A stretch of 33,383 nucleotides of DNA from Bacillota bacterium (GCA_012521335.1 JAAYMM010000040.1:1-33383); one strand, 5' to 3'; counted from the first letter of the stretch, positions 8,757-16,958 are shown. Made by a program: numbers and translations. Notes: generated by a model from the sequence alone, not told the origin.

Positions 8757-8802
8757 GAAAAAAGAGCTGCCTGCCGCAGTGTGCAGAGCAGCTCTTTCGT
8801 TT
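8757..8802. terminator. Bidirectional terminator between convergent operons
   Basis: AAAGAGCTGC (8761-8770) pairs with GCAGCTCTTT (8788-8797). The stem can extend inward through CTGC (8771-8774) and GCAG (8783-8786). A-rich sequence on the left (8757-8763) and T-rich sequence on the right let it work in both directions, for the phosphodiesterase on + and the M42 operon on -. Confidence 0.85.
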
Positions 8803-8808
8803 TCAAGA

Positions 8809-9810
8809 TTAGACCACGCCTTCCAGATCCGCTTCGGCAACCGCCAGGACCAGGTCCACACAGGCTTGGACATCCCTAAGGTCCACCATTTCAGACGGGG
8901 AGTGGACATAGCGGGTGGGGATGGAGATGGTCCCTGAGGGAACACCTTCTTTGGTCAGATGAATGGCCCCCGCATCCGTGCCGCCCCATTCCAGCACTTC
9001 CATCTGGTATGGGATGTTCTTAGCCTCGCACAGCCCCACCAAAAGGTCTTTGACGCGGGGATGGGCGATGTGGGATGCGTCCTTGACCTTGATCGCGGCT
9101 CCCTGGCCTAGGGATACGGCCATGCGCTTAGCCTCGGGCGTATCCCCGGTGAGGGTTACATCCAGGGCCAGGCCCAGATCCGGATCTAGGCCATAGGCGG
9201 CGGTGCGTGCTCCGCGCAGGCCCACTTCCTCTTGGGTGGTGAAGACACAGTAGAGGGTGTTTCTTGGCCGGTCCAGTTTCCGCAGGGCTTCCACCAGTAC
9301 GGCGCAGCCGATGCGGTCATCCATGCTTTTGGCAATTAAGCGGTCGCCCAGATCGGTAAACTCGCGATGGAATACGCCGAACTGGCCCACCTGAACCTTC
9401 TGCACAGCTTCCTCTCGGCTGGCAGCACCGATATCGATGAACAGTTTGTCCAGCGTGAGCTCTTTCCACTCGGCCTTTCCTTCCTGGTAGACCACGCCGA
9501 TGGTGCCATTGGCAAAACGGACGCGATTGCCCACCAGGGTACTGATGCCTACGCCTCCGATGGGGGCAAAGCGCAGGAAACCATGGTCGTCGATATACGT
9601 GATCACAACACCGATCTCGTCGGTGTGGGCGGCGAACATGATCCTTTTCCCTTCGGCAGAGCCATGCTTGACGGCGACGAGGTTGCCTAGAACGTCGGTG
9701 CGCAGTTCATCAACATGATCCTTGATCAGATCCTTGATAAGTCCCGTCACTTCCGTTTCATAGCCAGAGGGCCCGCAGGCCTCGGTCAACTGTCTGATGA
9801 TCGCTTTCAA
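8809..9810 (-). CDS. M42-family aminopeptidase (third gene of the operon)
   Basis: A 333-aa dinuclear-metal aminopeptidase of the PepA/FrvX/YsdC type, which form large dodecameric tetrahedral particles that trim peptides in the cytoplasm. The ligand and catalytic residues are all visible: AHTDEIG (His), SMDDRIGCAV (bridging Asp), TTQEEVGLRGA (catalytic Glu and metal Glu), LALDVTLTG (Asp) and RYVHSPSEMV (His). The start is TTG at 9810, whose codon overlaps the upstream gene's stop as TTGA. Last gene of a three-gene operon of related but clearly diverged paralogues, ending at the shared terminator. Confidence 0.93.
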   Translation of the reverse strand: MKAIIRQLTEACGPSGYETEVTGLIKDLIKDHVDELRTDVLGNLVAVKHGSAEGKRIMFAAHTDEIGVVITYIDDHGFLRFAPIGGVGISTLVGNRVRFANGTIGVVYQEGKAEWKELTLDKLFIDIGAASREEAVQKVQVGQFGVFHREFTDLGDRLIAKSMDDRIGCAVLVEALRKLDRPRNTLYCVFTTQEEVGLRGARTAAYGLDPDLGLALDVTLTGDTPEAKRMAVSLGQGAAIKVKDASHIAHPRVKDLLVGLCEAKNIPYQMEVLEWGGTDAGAIHLTKEGVPSGTISIPTRYVHSPSEMVDLRDVQACVDLVLAVAEADLEGVV

Positions 9811-10832
9811 CTCAATCCCGCCCTTTCTTCAAGCCGTGCTAGATAGTGTCTAACGAGCTGGTATGCTCCCTCAAAATCATCTTTGCACATGATGGCAGCT
9901 GGTGAGTGGATGTAGCGGCAGGGCACGGAGATCACCGCCACTTTTACCCCGGCCTTGGAAAGCTGAATCTGACCGGCATCCGTGCCGCCTGCAGTGCTCC
10001 GGCGCACCTGCACCGGGATGCCCTTTTCCGCGGCCAAGGCCAACAGCTCCTGCACCAGCTGAGGATGGGGTATTACTGAGCGGTCCATCACCGTTATGGC
10101 TGGTCCCTGCCCCAATGCGGTAGCCTGTTTATGTTCATCTGTCCCCGGTACATCGGAGGCAGTGGTACCTTCCAATACGAGGGCTATATCGGGCTCAATC
10201 TGATAGGCAGCCACTCCTGCACCCCGCAGGCCCACCTCTTCCTGCACCGTAAAGGCGGCGATCAGGGGGAAGGAGACTTTTTCCTGGAGCAGGCGGATGG
10301 CCAGGGCGCAGCCCACACGATCATCCAGGGCTTTGGCCTTCACTTTGTTGGCCCCCAGCTCCTCGTAGGCGGTGGTGAAATAGGCGATCTCGCCCAGCTT
10401 GACCAGTTTTTCCGCCTCTTCTTTGCTCTTAGCTCCGATATCAATCACCATCTCCTGCACCGTAAAGGCCTTTTCCCGTTCCTCTGGCCTCTGCAGGTGG
10501 ATGGGTTTACTGCCGATGACGCCCAGGGTTTTCTTGCTGCCAACCACTACGGATTTGGCCACCAAAACCCGGGGATCTACACCACCGATGGGGCGGAACT
10601 TGAGATAGCCGTCTTTGTCGATGCCCACGATCATCAAGGCCACTTCATCCATGTGGGCAGCGATCATCACCTTCGGGCCTGGCGCATCAGGGTTCTTGAT
10701 CGCCAACAGGTTGCCCAGAGCATCGGTCTTCACCACGTGGGCATGGGGCTCAACTTCGCTGCGGATTAGGTCGCGCACTTCACGTTCCTGGCCGGGCGCG
10801 CCGTTGGCTTGGGTTAAACGGGCTAGAAGCAT
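9807..10832 (-). CDS. M42-family aminopeptidase (second gene of the operon)
   Basis: A 341-aa M42 peptidase with AHMDEVALM, KALDDRVGCAL, TVQEEVGLRGAG and CRYIHSPAA. At the position where its neighbours have an Asp ligand it has Glu (LVLEGTTASDVPG), a common variation that may alter metal or substrate preference. ATG 10832 overlaps the preceding gene by 10 bases, and its own stop overlaps the next start by 4, so translation is coupled through the operon. The three paralogues could form homo- or hetero-oligomeric particles with different residue specificities. That is inference. Confidence 0.93.
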   Translation of the reverse strand: MLLARLTQANGAPGQEREVRDLIRSEVEPHAHVVKTDALGNLLAIKNPDAPGPKVMIAAHMDEVALMIVGIDKDGYLKFRPIGGVDPRVLVAKSVVVGSKKTLGVIGSKPIHLQRPEEREKAFTVQEMVIDIGAKSKEEAEKLVKLGEIAYFTTAYEELGANKVKAKALDDRVGCALAIRLLQEKVSFPLIAAFTVQEEVGLRGAGVAAYQIEPDIALVLEGTTASDVPGTDEHKQATALGQGPAITVMDRSVIPHPQLVQELLALAAEKGIPVQVRRSTAGGTDAGQIQLSKAGVKVAVISVPCRYIHSPAAIMCKDDFEGAYQLVRHYLARLEERAGLS

Positions 10833-11881
10833 GTCAATCCCTCCACAAATTCATGATCGAGGCCCGCGATGAACATGGCCATCAAGCGCCCAGTGCGCTG
10901 GATATCCTGGTAGTCGAGGGTTTCCACGGGGGTGTGCATGTAGCGCAGGGGGATGGACAGCAGTATGGTGGCTACACCAGCCCTGGCCACCTGAATGGCG
11001 TAGGCATCTGTTCCTCCTGGATAGGGGGAAGGATCTAGGGAATAGCTGATGTTCCACTCCTTAGCCGTCTCCACCATCCTGGCGTGCAGCTTGGGATGCA
11101 CATGGGGCCCGATGGCGATGCCCGGCCCGTGCGACACTTTAATCGTGTCTGTCTCCGGCAGGCCGGGGGAATCTCCAAAGCCCACGTCAATGGCAATACC
11201 GATATCGGGGATGATTCCATAGGTGCTGGTAATGGCACCCCTTAAGCCCACCTCTTCCTGCACGGTGGCCACTCCGTATACGTCTGCCTGGTGGGTGATG
11301 GTGGAGAGCGTCTTGAAGCACTCCAAGATGGCGGCTACACCCGCCCGATCATCAAAGGCCTTGCCCGCCAGGAGCGAGCCCTGCAGGTCCACAACGCTGC
11401 GTTTGATGGTAACCAGGTCGCCCACCCGCACAGATCGTTCTGCTTCTTCGGCGCTGTCGAAACCGGCATCGATGAACAGATCCTCCATCTTCACCGCTTT
11501 ACTCTGCTCGCCCGGAGCCTGGATGTGGGGAGGCTTCGCGCCGATGATGCCCGGGAGAGCTCCCTGCCTGCCGTGCACCACCACTTCCTGGGCCAGCAGC
11601 ACCCGCTGGTCAAAACCGCCAATGGTGCTGAAGCGCAGGAACCCTTCTTTTTCGATTTTCGTGATGACCAAGCCGATTTCGTCCATGTGGGCGGCTAGCA
11701 TAACCTTGGGCCTGGGCTCGGGCCCTTGGCCTTTTTTGAGCATGATCAGGTTGCCCAGTTTATCAGTGCGCACTTCGTCGGCCCAAGGGCAGCTCTGCTG
11801 GATCAGCTTCGCCAGCTCAAGCTCGTATCCTGATATCCCCGAGGCCTCGCTCAAAGTGCGGAAGACTTGCTTGACATCCAC
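10823..11881 (-). CDS. M42-family aminopeptidase (first gene of the operon)
   Basis: A 352-aa M42 peptidase and the promoter-proximal gene of the operon. Seen motifs: AAHMDEIGLV, KAFDDRAGVAA, TVQEEVGLRGAI, IAIDVGFGDSPG and LRYMHTPVETL, covering all metal ligands and the catalytic glutamate. The start is GTG 11881, with GGAGGG about 7 bases upstream on the minus strand. No convincing sigma-A promoter could be assigned in the 106 bases between this start and the divergent DUF123 gene. Confidence 0.93.
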   Translation of the reverse strand: MDVKQVFRTLSEASGISGYELELAKLIQQSCPWADEVRTDKLGNLIMLKKGQGPEPRPKVMLAAHMDEIGLVITKIEKEGFLRFSTIGGFDQRVLLAQEVVVHGRQGALPGIIGAKPPHIQAPGEQSKAVKMEDLFIDAGFDSAEEAERSVRVGDLVTIKRSVVDLQGSLLAGKAFDDRAGVAAILECFKTLSTITHQADVYGVATVQEEVGLRGAITSTYGIIPDIGIAIDVGFGDSPGLPETDTIKVSHGPGIAIGPHVHPKLHARMVETAKEWNISYSLDPSPYPGGTDAYAIQVARAGVATILLSIPLRYMHTPVETLDYQDIQRTGRLMAMFIAGLDHEFVEGLTCF

Positions 11882-11987
11882 CTATTTCCCTCCTATCCTC
11901 ACTGGTATTACTGTATTATTTCTGGTCTCTAAAGGAAAAACCTGCAGCACCGAGAATTAATCTAGAATAAGTGGAGAGGGGCAAAGG

Positions 11988-12443
11988 ATGATCAATTCTG
12001 GGGTTTACGTGCTTTGGCTGTATCTGCCGCAGGAGGAGCGCCTGCGCGTGGGAAAACTGGGCGTCTTTTCCTTTCCGCCAGGTGTGTATGCCTATGCTGG
12101 CAGCGCCCAGCGCAACTTGAGGCAGCGCTTGGACCGGCACCGCCGTCTGGAGAAACGCCTGCATTGGCATATCGACTTTTTCCGCGCGCGGGCTCAGTTT
12201 TTGGGCGCAGCCGTGTTTCCCGGCCAGCCCAAAGAAGGTGAATGCAGGTGCGCCCGGCAGCTCAGCCGGTTTACTGGGGCTTACATTCCAGCACCGGGCC
12301 TGGGAGCATCGGATTGCTCCTGCGCTGGGCACTTGGTGTATCTGCCCGGCCTTGAGCCCAACTCAATAGCGCTTGGCCACGCGGTTCATGATATTGAGCT
12401 GGGTACGGCAGAGGCGCTCACATTCTTCGATGCTGGAGATTAG
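11988..12443 (+). CDS. GIY-YIG/DUF123-family protein
   Basis: A 151-aa protein of the DUF123 family, which has a GIY-YIG nuclease-like fold and is sometimes fused to endonuclease III. The family pattern is clear: GVYVLWLYL, FPPGVYAYAGSAQRNLRQRLDRH, LHWHIDFF and a C-terminal Cys-rich GLGASDCSCAGHLVYL. Whether it cleaves DNA is unknown. The ~28 residues after the Cys motif are not typical of the family and overlap a small minus-strand gene by 81 bases. ATG 11988 has purine-rich GGAGAGGGG and AAAGG upstream. Confidence 0.85.
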   Translation: MINSGVYVLWLYLPQEERLRVGKLGVFSFPPGVYAYAGSAQRNLRQRLDRHRRLEKRLHWHIDFFRARAQFLGAAVFPGQPKEGECRCARQLSRFTGAYIPAPGLGASDCSCAGHLVYLPGLEPNSIALGHAVHDIELGTAEALTFFDAGD

Positions 12444-12548
12444 GTCCAGGTTCTTTTTGGGATGCAGCTGCTGGATGCTTTCATCGCACAGCGCCTGCAG
12501 CTCAGCGAGGCGTTCCGTTATTCTCCAGATGATGTCACTAGGGGACAT
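12363..12548 (-). CDS. Small helical protein of unknown function, antisense to the end of the DUF123 gene
   Basis: I do not recognise this 61-aa protein. It reads as a natural amphipathic helical protein (MSPSDIIWRITERLAELQAL at the start) with two cysteines in ECERLCRTQ. ATG 12548 is preferred over upstream starts because AAAGG lies 9 bases before it and an extended -10 promoter sits just upstream. Its 3' third overlaps the 3' end of the convergent DUF123 gene, and it is divergent from tldD with 63 bases between the starts. Confidence 0.55.
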   Translation of the reverse strand: MSPSDIIWRITERLAELQALCDESIQQLHPKKNLDLISSIEECERLCRTQLNIMNRVAKRY

Positions 12549-12582
12549 GGCCGACATCCTTTCTACGTAGTGTGGCGTCACA

Positions 12583-12591
12583 ATTATATCA
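12583..12591 (-). promoter_or_regulatory. Extended -10 promoter of the small minus-strand gene
   Basis: On the minus strand TGATATAAT reads from 12591 to 12583, a perfect TGnTATAAT extended -10 element. No good -35 box is seen, as is usual for this class. Next to it, TGTG-N4-CACA at 12571-12582 is a short inverted repeat that could be an operator in this divergent region. Confidence 0.65.
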
Positions 12592-12611
12592 CAGAACTGG
12601 GAGGGTTTCGC

Positions 12612-14003
12612 TTGCTTTCCGAACGGGTAGTCACTGATGTGCTGCTGGCCGCTCTATCAACTGGCGGCGATTTTGCTGAGATTTTCATGGAAGACACTTA
12701 CAACACCCACATCCGCATGCTGGACGGCGCGGTGGATGAAGCGGTGAGCGGACGGGATTTCGGAGTGGGCATCCGCATTTTTCAAGGCCTTAAATCTGTG
12801 TATGCCTACACCAATGATGTGAGCCGCGATGGTTTGGTGAAGACGGCTCGGGAGGCAGCCGCCGCCCTCTCTGGCGTTCCCGAAGGCCGGACAGTTGTTC
12901 TGGCCCGCATGGCCGTGGAGAAGCTTAACCACGTGCGCCTTGATCCCAGGCAGGTGGGGCATAAAGATAAGGTCGCTGTGATGAAGCGGGCGCACCTGGC
13001 CGCGGCAGGCTACCACGAGCAGATCTCCCAGGTGGCCATCAACTATCTCGATGTTGACCAGAATGTGTTCATTGCCAACTCGGAGGGGCTGTTGGTGGAG
13101 GACCGCAGGGTGCGGACGCGCCTGAGCATCAATGCCGTAGCCAGCAAAGGCAACGAAAAGCAGTCCGCCTTCCGGGGCCCCGGCCGGCATATGGGGTTTG
13201 AGCTGTTCGAGAAGATTGATGTGGAAGAAATCGCCAGGGACGCTGCCCGCAGCGCAGTAACCATGGTTAATGCTGATTACGCCCCCGGTGGGAAGTACCC
13301 CGTCATCATTGATAACGCGTTTGGCGGCGTGATCTTCCACGAAGCCTGTGGCCACAGCCTGGAAGCCACCAGTGTAGCCAAAGGCGTCTCCGAGTTCAGT
13401 GGAAAGCTGGGCCAGAGAATAGCCAGTGAGCTTGTGACGGCAGTAGATGACGGTACGATTCCCAATGCCTGGGGTTCGCAGAACATCGACGATGAAGGCA
13501 CCAAGACCCGGCGCAATGTACTCATTGAAAAGGGCATCCTCAAGGGGTACATGATCGACCGGCTCAACGGCCGGCGCATGGGCATGGAGCCTACGGGCAG
13601 CGCAAGGCGTCAGTCTTATAAGTTCGCTCCTACGTCCCGCATGACCAATACCTTTATCTGCGCCGGTGAATCTACTCGGGAAGAGATCATCGCCAATACC
13701 GAATACGCTCTCTACGCTAAACAGATGGGCGGCGGATCGGTGAACCCGGCAACCGGAGAGTTCAACTTCGCCGTGGCCGAGGGCTACATGGTGCGCAACG
13801 GCAAGATTGCCGAACCCGTGCGGGGTGCCACTTTGATCGGCCGGGGTTCGGAGATTCTGCAGAAGATCGATATGGTTGCGGACAACCTGGCCACTGGCCA
13901 AGGTATGTGCGGATCAGTAAGCGGCAGCATTCCAGCGGATGTGGGGCAGCCCGCTATTAGGGTAGCGGAAATAACGGTAGGCGGACGGAAGGGGGCCAAC
14001 TAA
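12612..14003 (+). CDS. tldD: Metalloprotease TldD
   Basis: A 463-aa subunit of the TldD/TldE protease, a heterodimer that degrades unfolded peptides and matures some ribosomal or antibiotic peptides. The zinc motif HEACGH (H243, E244, H248) is in the family position, followed by SLEATSVAKG. TTG 12612 is chosen because GGAGGG at 12599-12605 is 6 bases upstream and gives the normal family length; the open frame runs further up without a ribosome site. tldE follows 3 bases after the stop. Confidence 0.95.
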   Translation: MLSERVVTDVLLAALSTGGDFAEIFMEDTYNTHIRMLDGAVDEAVSGRDFGVGIRIFQGLKSVYAYTNDVSRDGLVKTAREAAAALSGVPEGRTVVLARMAVEKLNHVRLDPRQVGHKDKVAVMKRAHLAAAGYHEQISQVAINYLDVDQNVFIANSEGLLVEDRRVRTRLSINAVASKGNEKQSAFRGPGRHMGFELFEKIDVEEIARDAARSAVTMVNADYAPGGKYPVIIDNAFGGVIFHEACGHSLEATSVAKGVSEFSGKLGQRIASELVTAVDDGTIPNAWGSQNIDDEGTKTRRNVLIEKGILKGYMIDRLNGRRMGMEPTGSARRQSYKFAPTSRMTNTFICAGESTREEIIANTEYALYAKQMGGGSVNPATGEFNFAVAEGYMVRNGKIAEPVRGATLIGRGSEILQKIDMVADNLATGQGMCGSVSGSIPADVGQPAIRVAEITVGGRKGAN

Positions 14004-14006
14004 CTG

Positions 14007-15362
14007 ATGGAATTTCGTGAGTTCAAAGAACGGATCTTTGCTGCAGGGCAGGCTGCCGGCTTGGAAGAAATGGAAGTGTATGCCACTCGGTCGAAGCGCT
14101 CTACAGTGCGGGTGTTTGAAGGCGACGTTGACGATTACCAGGTCAGCTTGGAGCAGGGTGTCGGCCTGAAGGCTAAGTTCCAGGGCAGGGTCGGCTATGC
14201 CTACGTGGAAGCGCTAGATGAGGATGCGGTGGAGTATCTGGTGGCCGGGGCTAAAGCCAACGCCCAGATCAACGAATCCCAGGACGTAGTGGAGTTTTTC
14301 CCCGGGGGTGCGGAGTACCCTCAGGTGGTGTGCTATAATGAAAGCCTGAGCCGCGTTGCTCCAGAAGAAAGGGTTGCTTTCTGCCTGGAGCTTGAGAAAG
14401 CGGCCTTGGCTGCCGACGGGCGAGTGTTTAAGGTTCCCCATGCCATTACGGGCTACGAAGAGGGAGAGGTGTACATTGCCAACACCAAGGGCCTGGAGCA
14501 GAGCTTCAGTGCCAACGGGGCATACAGCTATGTGGGAGCTCTAGCCCAGCAGAACGGGCAGGTCAAATCGGGCGGCAAGTTCCTGGTGGAGCGGGATTGG
14601 TCCAAATTCAATGCCGCCGAGCTGGCCCGGGAGGCTGTGGAGGAAGCTGTATCGCTCTTGGGAGCTTCCAGCGTGCCTTCTGGTAATTACCGCATCCTGC
14701 TGCGCCGGGATGTGGCGCGGGATCTTCTGGCGACGTTCGTGCCTGTGTTTTCGGCAGAATCGGTGCAGAAAGGGCTGTCTCTGCTCCAAGGCAAGCTGGG
14801 CCAGGTGATCGCCAGCCCCCTGGTGACGCTGGTAGACGATCCCCTGATGGAAGGCGGAGCTGCTTCAGCGCCCTTTGATGGGGAAGGGGTCCCCTCCCGC
14901 CGGAAGCAGGTGATTGAGGCTGGCCGGCTGACCACTTATCTGCACAATCTGAAGACGGCCCGCAAAGATGGAGTGGAGTCCACAGGCAACGCCTCGCGCC
15001 CTTCCTTTAAGGCGCCCGTGGGCATTGCTCCCACCAACTTTTTCATCGAACCGGGGCAGGCGGCCTATGAAGAACTGATTCATACTTTGGGTGACGGCTT
15101 GATCATCATTGATGTACAGGGGACCCACTCGGGGGCCAATCCCGTTTCTGGTGATTTCTCCCTAGGTGCCTACGGTTACTTGGTGCAGGGCGGCCAGATC
15201 GTCGGCCCGGTGGAGCAGATCACTATCGCAGGGAACTTCTTCCAATTGCTGACCAGCGTGGAGGCCATCGGGTCTGACCTGGAGTTCGGCAGCCCGGGGG
15301 TCCGGGGGAATGTGGGTTGTCCTTCGCTGATCATCAGTAGTCTGGCCGTTGCAGGTGTTTAG
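14007..15362 (+). CDS. tldE: TldE/PmbA, partner of TldD
   Basis: A 451-aa member of the TldD/PmbA family without the HExxxH motif, as expected for the non-catalytic partner that completes the heterodimer chamber. The C-terminal pattern GTHSGANPVSGDFSLGAYGY is diagnostic of PmbA-type subunits. It lies 3 bases after tldD, with GGAAGGGGG about 11 bases before ATG 14007. Its stop codon is part of the ribosome site of the following transporter gene. Confidence 0.94.
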   Translation: MEFREFKERIFAAGQAAGLEEMEVYATRSKRSTVRVFEGDVDDYQVSLEQGVGLKAKFQGRVGYAYVEALDEDAVEYLVAGAKANAQINESQDVVEFFPGGAEYPQVVCYNESLSRVAPEERVAFCLELEKAALAADGRVFKVPHAITGYEEGEVYIANTKGLEQSFSANGAYSYVGALAQQNGQVKSGGKFLVERDWSKFNAAELAREAVEEAVSLLGASSVPSGNYRILLRRDVARDLLATFVPVFSAESVQKGLSLLQGKLGQVIASPLVTLVDDPLMEGGAASAPFDGEGVPSRRKQVIEAGRLTTYLHNLKTARKDGVESTGNASRPSFKAPVGIAPTNFFIEPGQAAYEELIHTLGDGLIIIDVQGTHSGANPVSGDFSLGAYGYLVQGGQIVGPVEQITIAGNFFQLLTSVEAIGSDLEFGSPGVRGNVGCPSLIISSLAVAGV

Positions 15363-15371
15363 GAGGAGTAG

Positions 15372-15905
15372 ATGATGAAGCTGAACGCGAAGACTGCGGC
15401 CAATTTGGGGCTGCTCACTGCGGTGTCCATCGTACTGACCCGCGTCTTCGGCGTTATGGTTCCCATCGCGGGCGTTGGGGCCCTGCGCTTGAGTTTTGGC
15501 GAGATCCCCATTATGCTGGCAGGCGTGCTCTTCGGCCCCGCTGCGGGGGCCCTCACAGGAGTGGCCGCGGATCTCATCGGTTATATGATCAACTCCCACG
15601 GGGGGCCCTATTTCCCCGGATTTACCTTCACTGCGGCTCTCGTGGGGCTGATTCCCGCCATGCTGCTGCACAGGAAGCGGGAGAACCTCATTGCTGTTCA
15701 GGTGGCCGGGGCTGTTTTGGTCACGGATCTGCTCACAGGCGTACTGTTGAACACTCTTTGGGTGTCCATTATGTACGGCCAGGGGTTCTTTGTGCTGCTG
15801 CCCATGCGAGTGCTGGCCCGTTTGGTGACCCTGCCTGTGTACACGGTGGTGGTGTTCTGGGCTAACCGCGCGTACCAGGTGCATCTGAGCAGCAGCACCA
15901 CCTAG
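15372..15905 (+). CDS. folT: Folate-type ECF transporter S component
   Basis: A membrane protein of 177 aa with about six hydrophobic helices, matching the substrate-binding S component of energy-coupling-factor vitamin transporters. RLSFGEIPIMLAGVLFGP, GVAADLIGYMI and GGPYFPGFTFTAALVGLIP are the pattern of the folate-specific FolT group. It needs the shared EcfA-EcfA'-EcfT module, which is not in this window. AGGAGG at 15361-15366 overlaps the tldE stop; ATG 15372 or 15375 could be used. No riboswitch was seen. The folate assignment is by motif resemblance only. Confidence 0.8.
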   Translation: MMKLNAKTAANLGLLTAVSIVLTRVFGVMVPIAGVGALRLSFGEIPIMLAGVLFGPAAGALTGVAADLIGYMINSHGGPYFPGFTFTAALVGLIPAMLLHRKRENLIAVQVAGAVLVTDLLTGVLLNTLWVSIMYGQGFFVLLPMRVLARLVTLPVYTVVVFWANRAYQVHLSSSTT

Positions 15906-15948
15906 GGCACTGTCTGCGAATCTCGTACGGCTCTGACGCTGGGCTGAG

Positions 15949-15977
15949 TTGCAGGTGGGATTGGTTTATGCTATTAT
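15949..15977 (+). promoter_or_regulatory. Sigma-A promoter of the small basic-protein gene
   Basis: TTGCAG (15949-15954) and TATTAT (15972-15977) are 17 bases apart, and TGC before the -10 makes an extended element. The likely start of transcription is near 15984. Confidence 0.75.
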
Positions 15978-16016
15978 ATATCTCGCAAATCCTATCAATG
16001 GAGTGTGAAGTCTCGC

Positions 16017-16244
16017 ATGGAGATAGACCCGCCTAAACGGTGGAAGCTGTTTATGGCAGAGATGATTTACAGACTGCCCCAAGAGTCGCGCAAGAAGATT
16101 AAGAAGCTGCTCAAACTGGGCGATGATTATAGAAGCAAAGGGGAGGACGATCTGGCCGAGCACTGCTACTACCTGTCCAGGAAACTGGCGGAGGAAGCCC
16201 GTGCTGTGCACCTGTTGAAAAAAATCGAGCAGCGAGTGAGATAA
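16017..16244 (+). CDS. Small basic helical protein, unknown
   Basis: I do not recognise this 75-aa protein. It is rich in Lys, Arg and Glu and predicted to be all helical, with a run such as ESRKKIKKLLKLGDDYRSKG and a helix-turn-helix-like TPR-sized segment at 35-65. The start is uncertain: ATG 16017 is used here and GTG 16005 is in frame. Neither has a strong ribosome site; GGAG at 16000-16003 is the only candidate. The gene stands alone behind a good sigma-A promoter. Its charge could suit nucleic-acid binding, but nothing shows this directly. Confidence 0.6.
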   Translation: MEIDPPKRWKLFMAEMIYRLPQESRKKIKKLLKLGDDYRSKGEDDLAEHCYYLSRKLAEEARAVHLLKKIEQRVR

Positions 16245-16271
16245 ATATCTGCCTGACCCCCTCGGGTCTGC

Positions 16272-16300
16272 TTGATCTGCAGTCCCAAGTAGGTTAGAAT
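16272..16300 (+). promoter_or_regulatory. Sigma-A promoter of the ArsR-type regulator
   Basis: TTGATC (16272-16277) and TAGAAT (16295-16300) with a 17-base spacer. Transcription should begin near 16307, inside or at the edge of the palindrome at 16308-16319. Confidence 0.75.
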
Positions 16301-16307
16301 GAAATTA

Positions 16308-16319
16308 TGAAATATTTCA
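16308..16319. promoter_or_regulatory. Candidate autorepression operator (12-bp palindrome)
   Basis: TGAAATATTTCA is a perfect 12-base palindrome directly after the -10 box and 15 bases before the ATG of the ArsR-type gene. This is where self-regulating ArsR/SmtB proteins commonly bind. Confidence 0.55.
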
Positions 16320-16334
16320 CAAGGGGGTCGGGTG

Positions 16335-16622
16335 ATGGAGCGGATCAGGCAATGCGCTCAGCACTTTCACGTGCTGGCGGACCCCATTCGACTGCAGATA
16401 CTCCTCTTGCTTCGAGAGCAAGAAATGTGCGTCGGACACTTAGCTGAGGTGCTCGGGGTAAATCAACCTACAGTCTCTTATCACTTGAAACGGCTGCATA
16501 GGGCGGGCTTGGTGGAACGGCGCGCCGAAAACACCTGGAACTACTATTCCCTGAGCACTGATCTGCGCAGTTGGATCAACCACGAGATCGACTACCTGTT
16601 TGAGGTAGAGCCTAAGCCCTAA
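16335..16622 (+). CDS. ArsR/SmtB-family transcriptional regulator
   Basis: A 95-aa winged-helix repressor. HVLADPIRLQILLLL opens the DNA-binding domain, and the recognition helix VNQPTVSYHLKRLHRAGLV is typical of ArsR. The metal motif of helix 3 (ELCVCDL in arsenic sensors) is here EMCVGHL, with only one cysteine plus a histidine, so classic arsenic or cadmium sensing is doubtful. ATG 16335 has AAGGGGG 7 bases before it. The next gene follows after 15 bases and is probably co-transcribed, although it gives no hint of metal resistance. Confidence 0.88.
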   Translation: MERIRQCAQHFHVLADPIRLQILLLLREQEMCVGHLAEVLGVNQPTVSYHLKRLHRAGLVERRAENTWNYYSLSTDLRSWINHEIDYLFEVEPKP

Positions 16623-16637
16623 GCAAGGGGGTTACCG

Positions 16638-16958
16638 GTGAAAGATTTGAAAAGGATAACGGGGGCGCCTTCGCTGTGGCGAGCGGTGCTCATGATCTGG
16701 CGGGCTGGCCTGGAAGCTGTCCAGCAGGGCGAACAGGCGGCCGATCTGAAAGCCCGGGTGGCCAGGTTGGAGGGGGAGCTGTTGGAGCTCTCCAGACTGG
16801 TGCACGACTACGAAACGAAGCTGCACAATCACGTTCGGGACAACAAAGAGCTGACCCAGGCGAAAAAGGAGCTGGAGTGGGGTTACCATGCTCTACTCTT
16901 GGAAAATAACATGCTCCGGGAAGAGGTCTTCAGGCTGAAGGGCAAGCCGCTGGCTTAA
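16638..16958 (+). CDS. Small coiled-coil protein, unknown
   Basis: A 106-aa protein, probably cotranscribed with the ArsR-type regulator. Residues ~30-100 form a continuous heptad-rich coiled coil (ARVARLEGELLELSRL, then NKELTQAKKELEW). The first 25 residues contain an aromatic amphipathic helix (SLWRAVLMIWRAGLEAV) that could contact a membrane or a partner. It starts with GTG 16638, with AAGGGG upstream, and is followed by a strong terminator. No function can be assigned. A structural or DNA-associated role is possible. Confidence 0.7.
   Translation: MKDLKRITGAPSLWRAVLMIWRAGLEAVQQGEQAADLKARVARLEGELLELSRLVHDYETKLHNHVRDNKELTQAKKELEWGYHALLLENNMLREEVFRLKGKPLA

Noticed and set aside
11882-11987. 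Promoters for the M42 operon and DUF123 gene in their shared intergenic region
   Set aside because: TAGAAT (11963, +) and TAATAC-like boxes (-) have no acceptable -35 partners, so not annotated.
12657-13901. Open frame of 414 codons antisense to tldD
   Set aside because: Shadow of a high-GC gene; composition is not protein-like and there is no ribosome site.
15998-16036. 12-codon upstream frame (ATG 15998) before the small basic-protein gene
   Set aside because: No ribosome site and no recognisable leader-peptide content.
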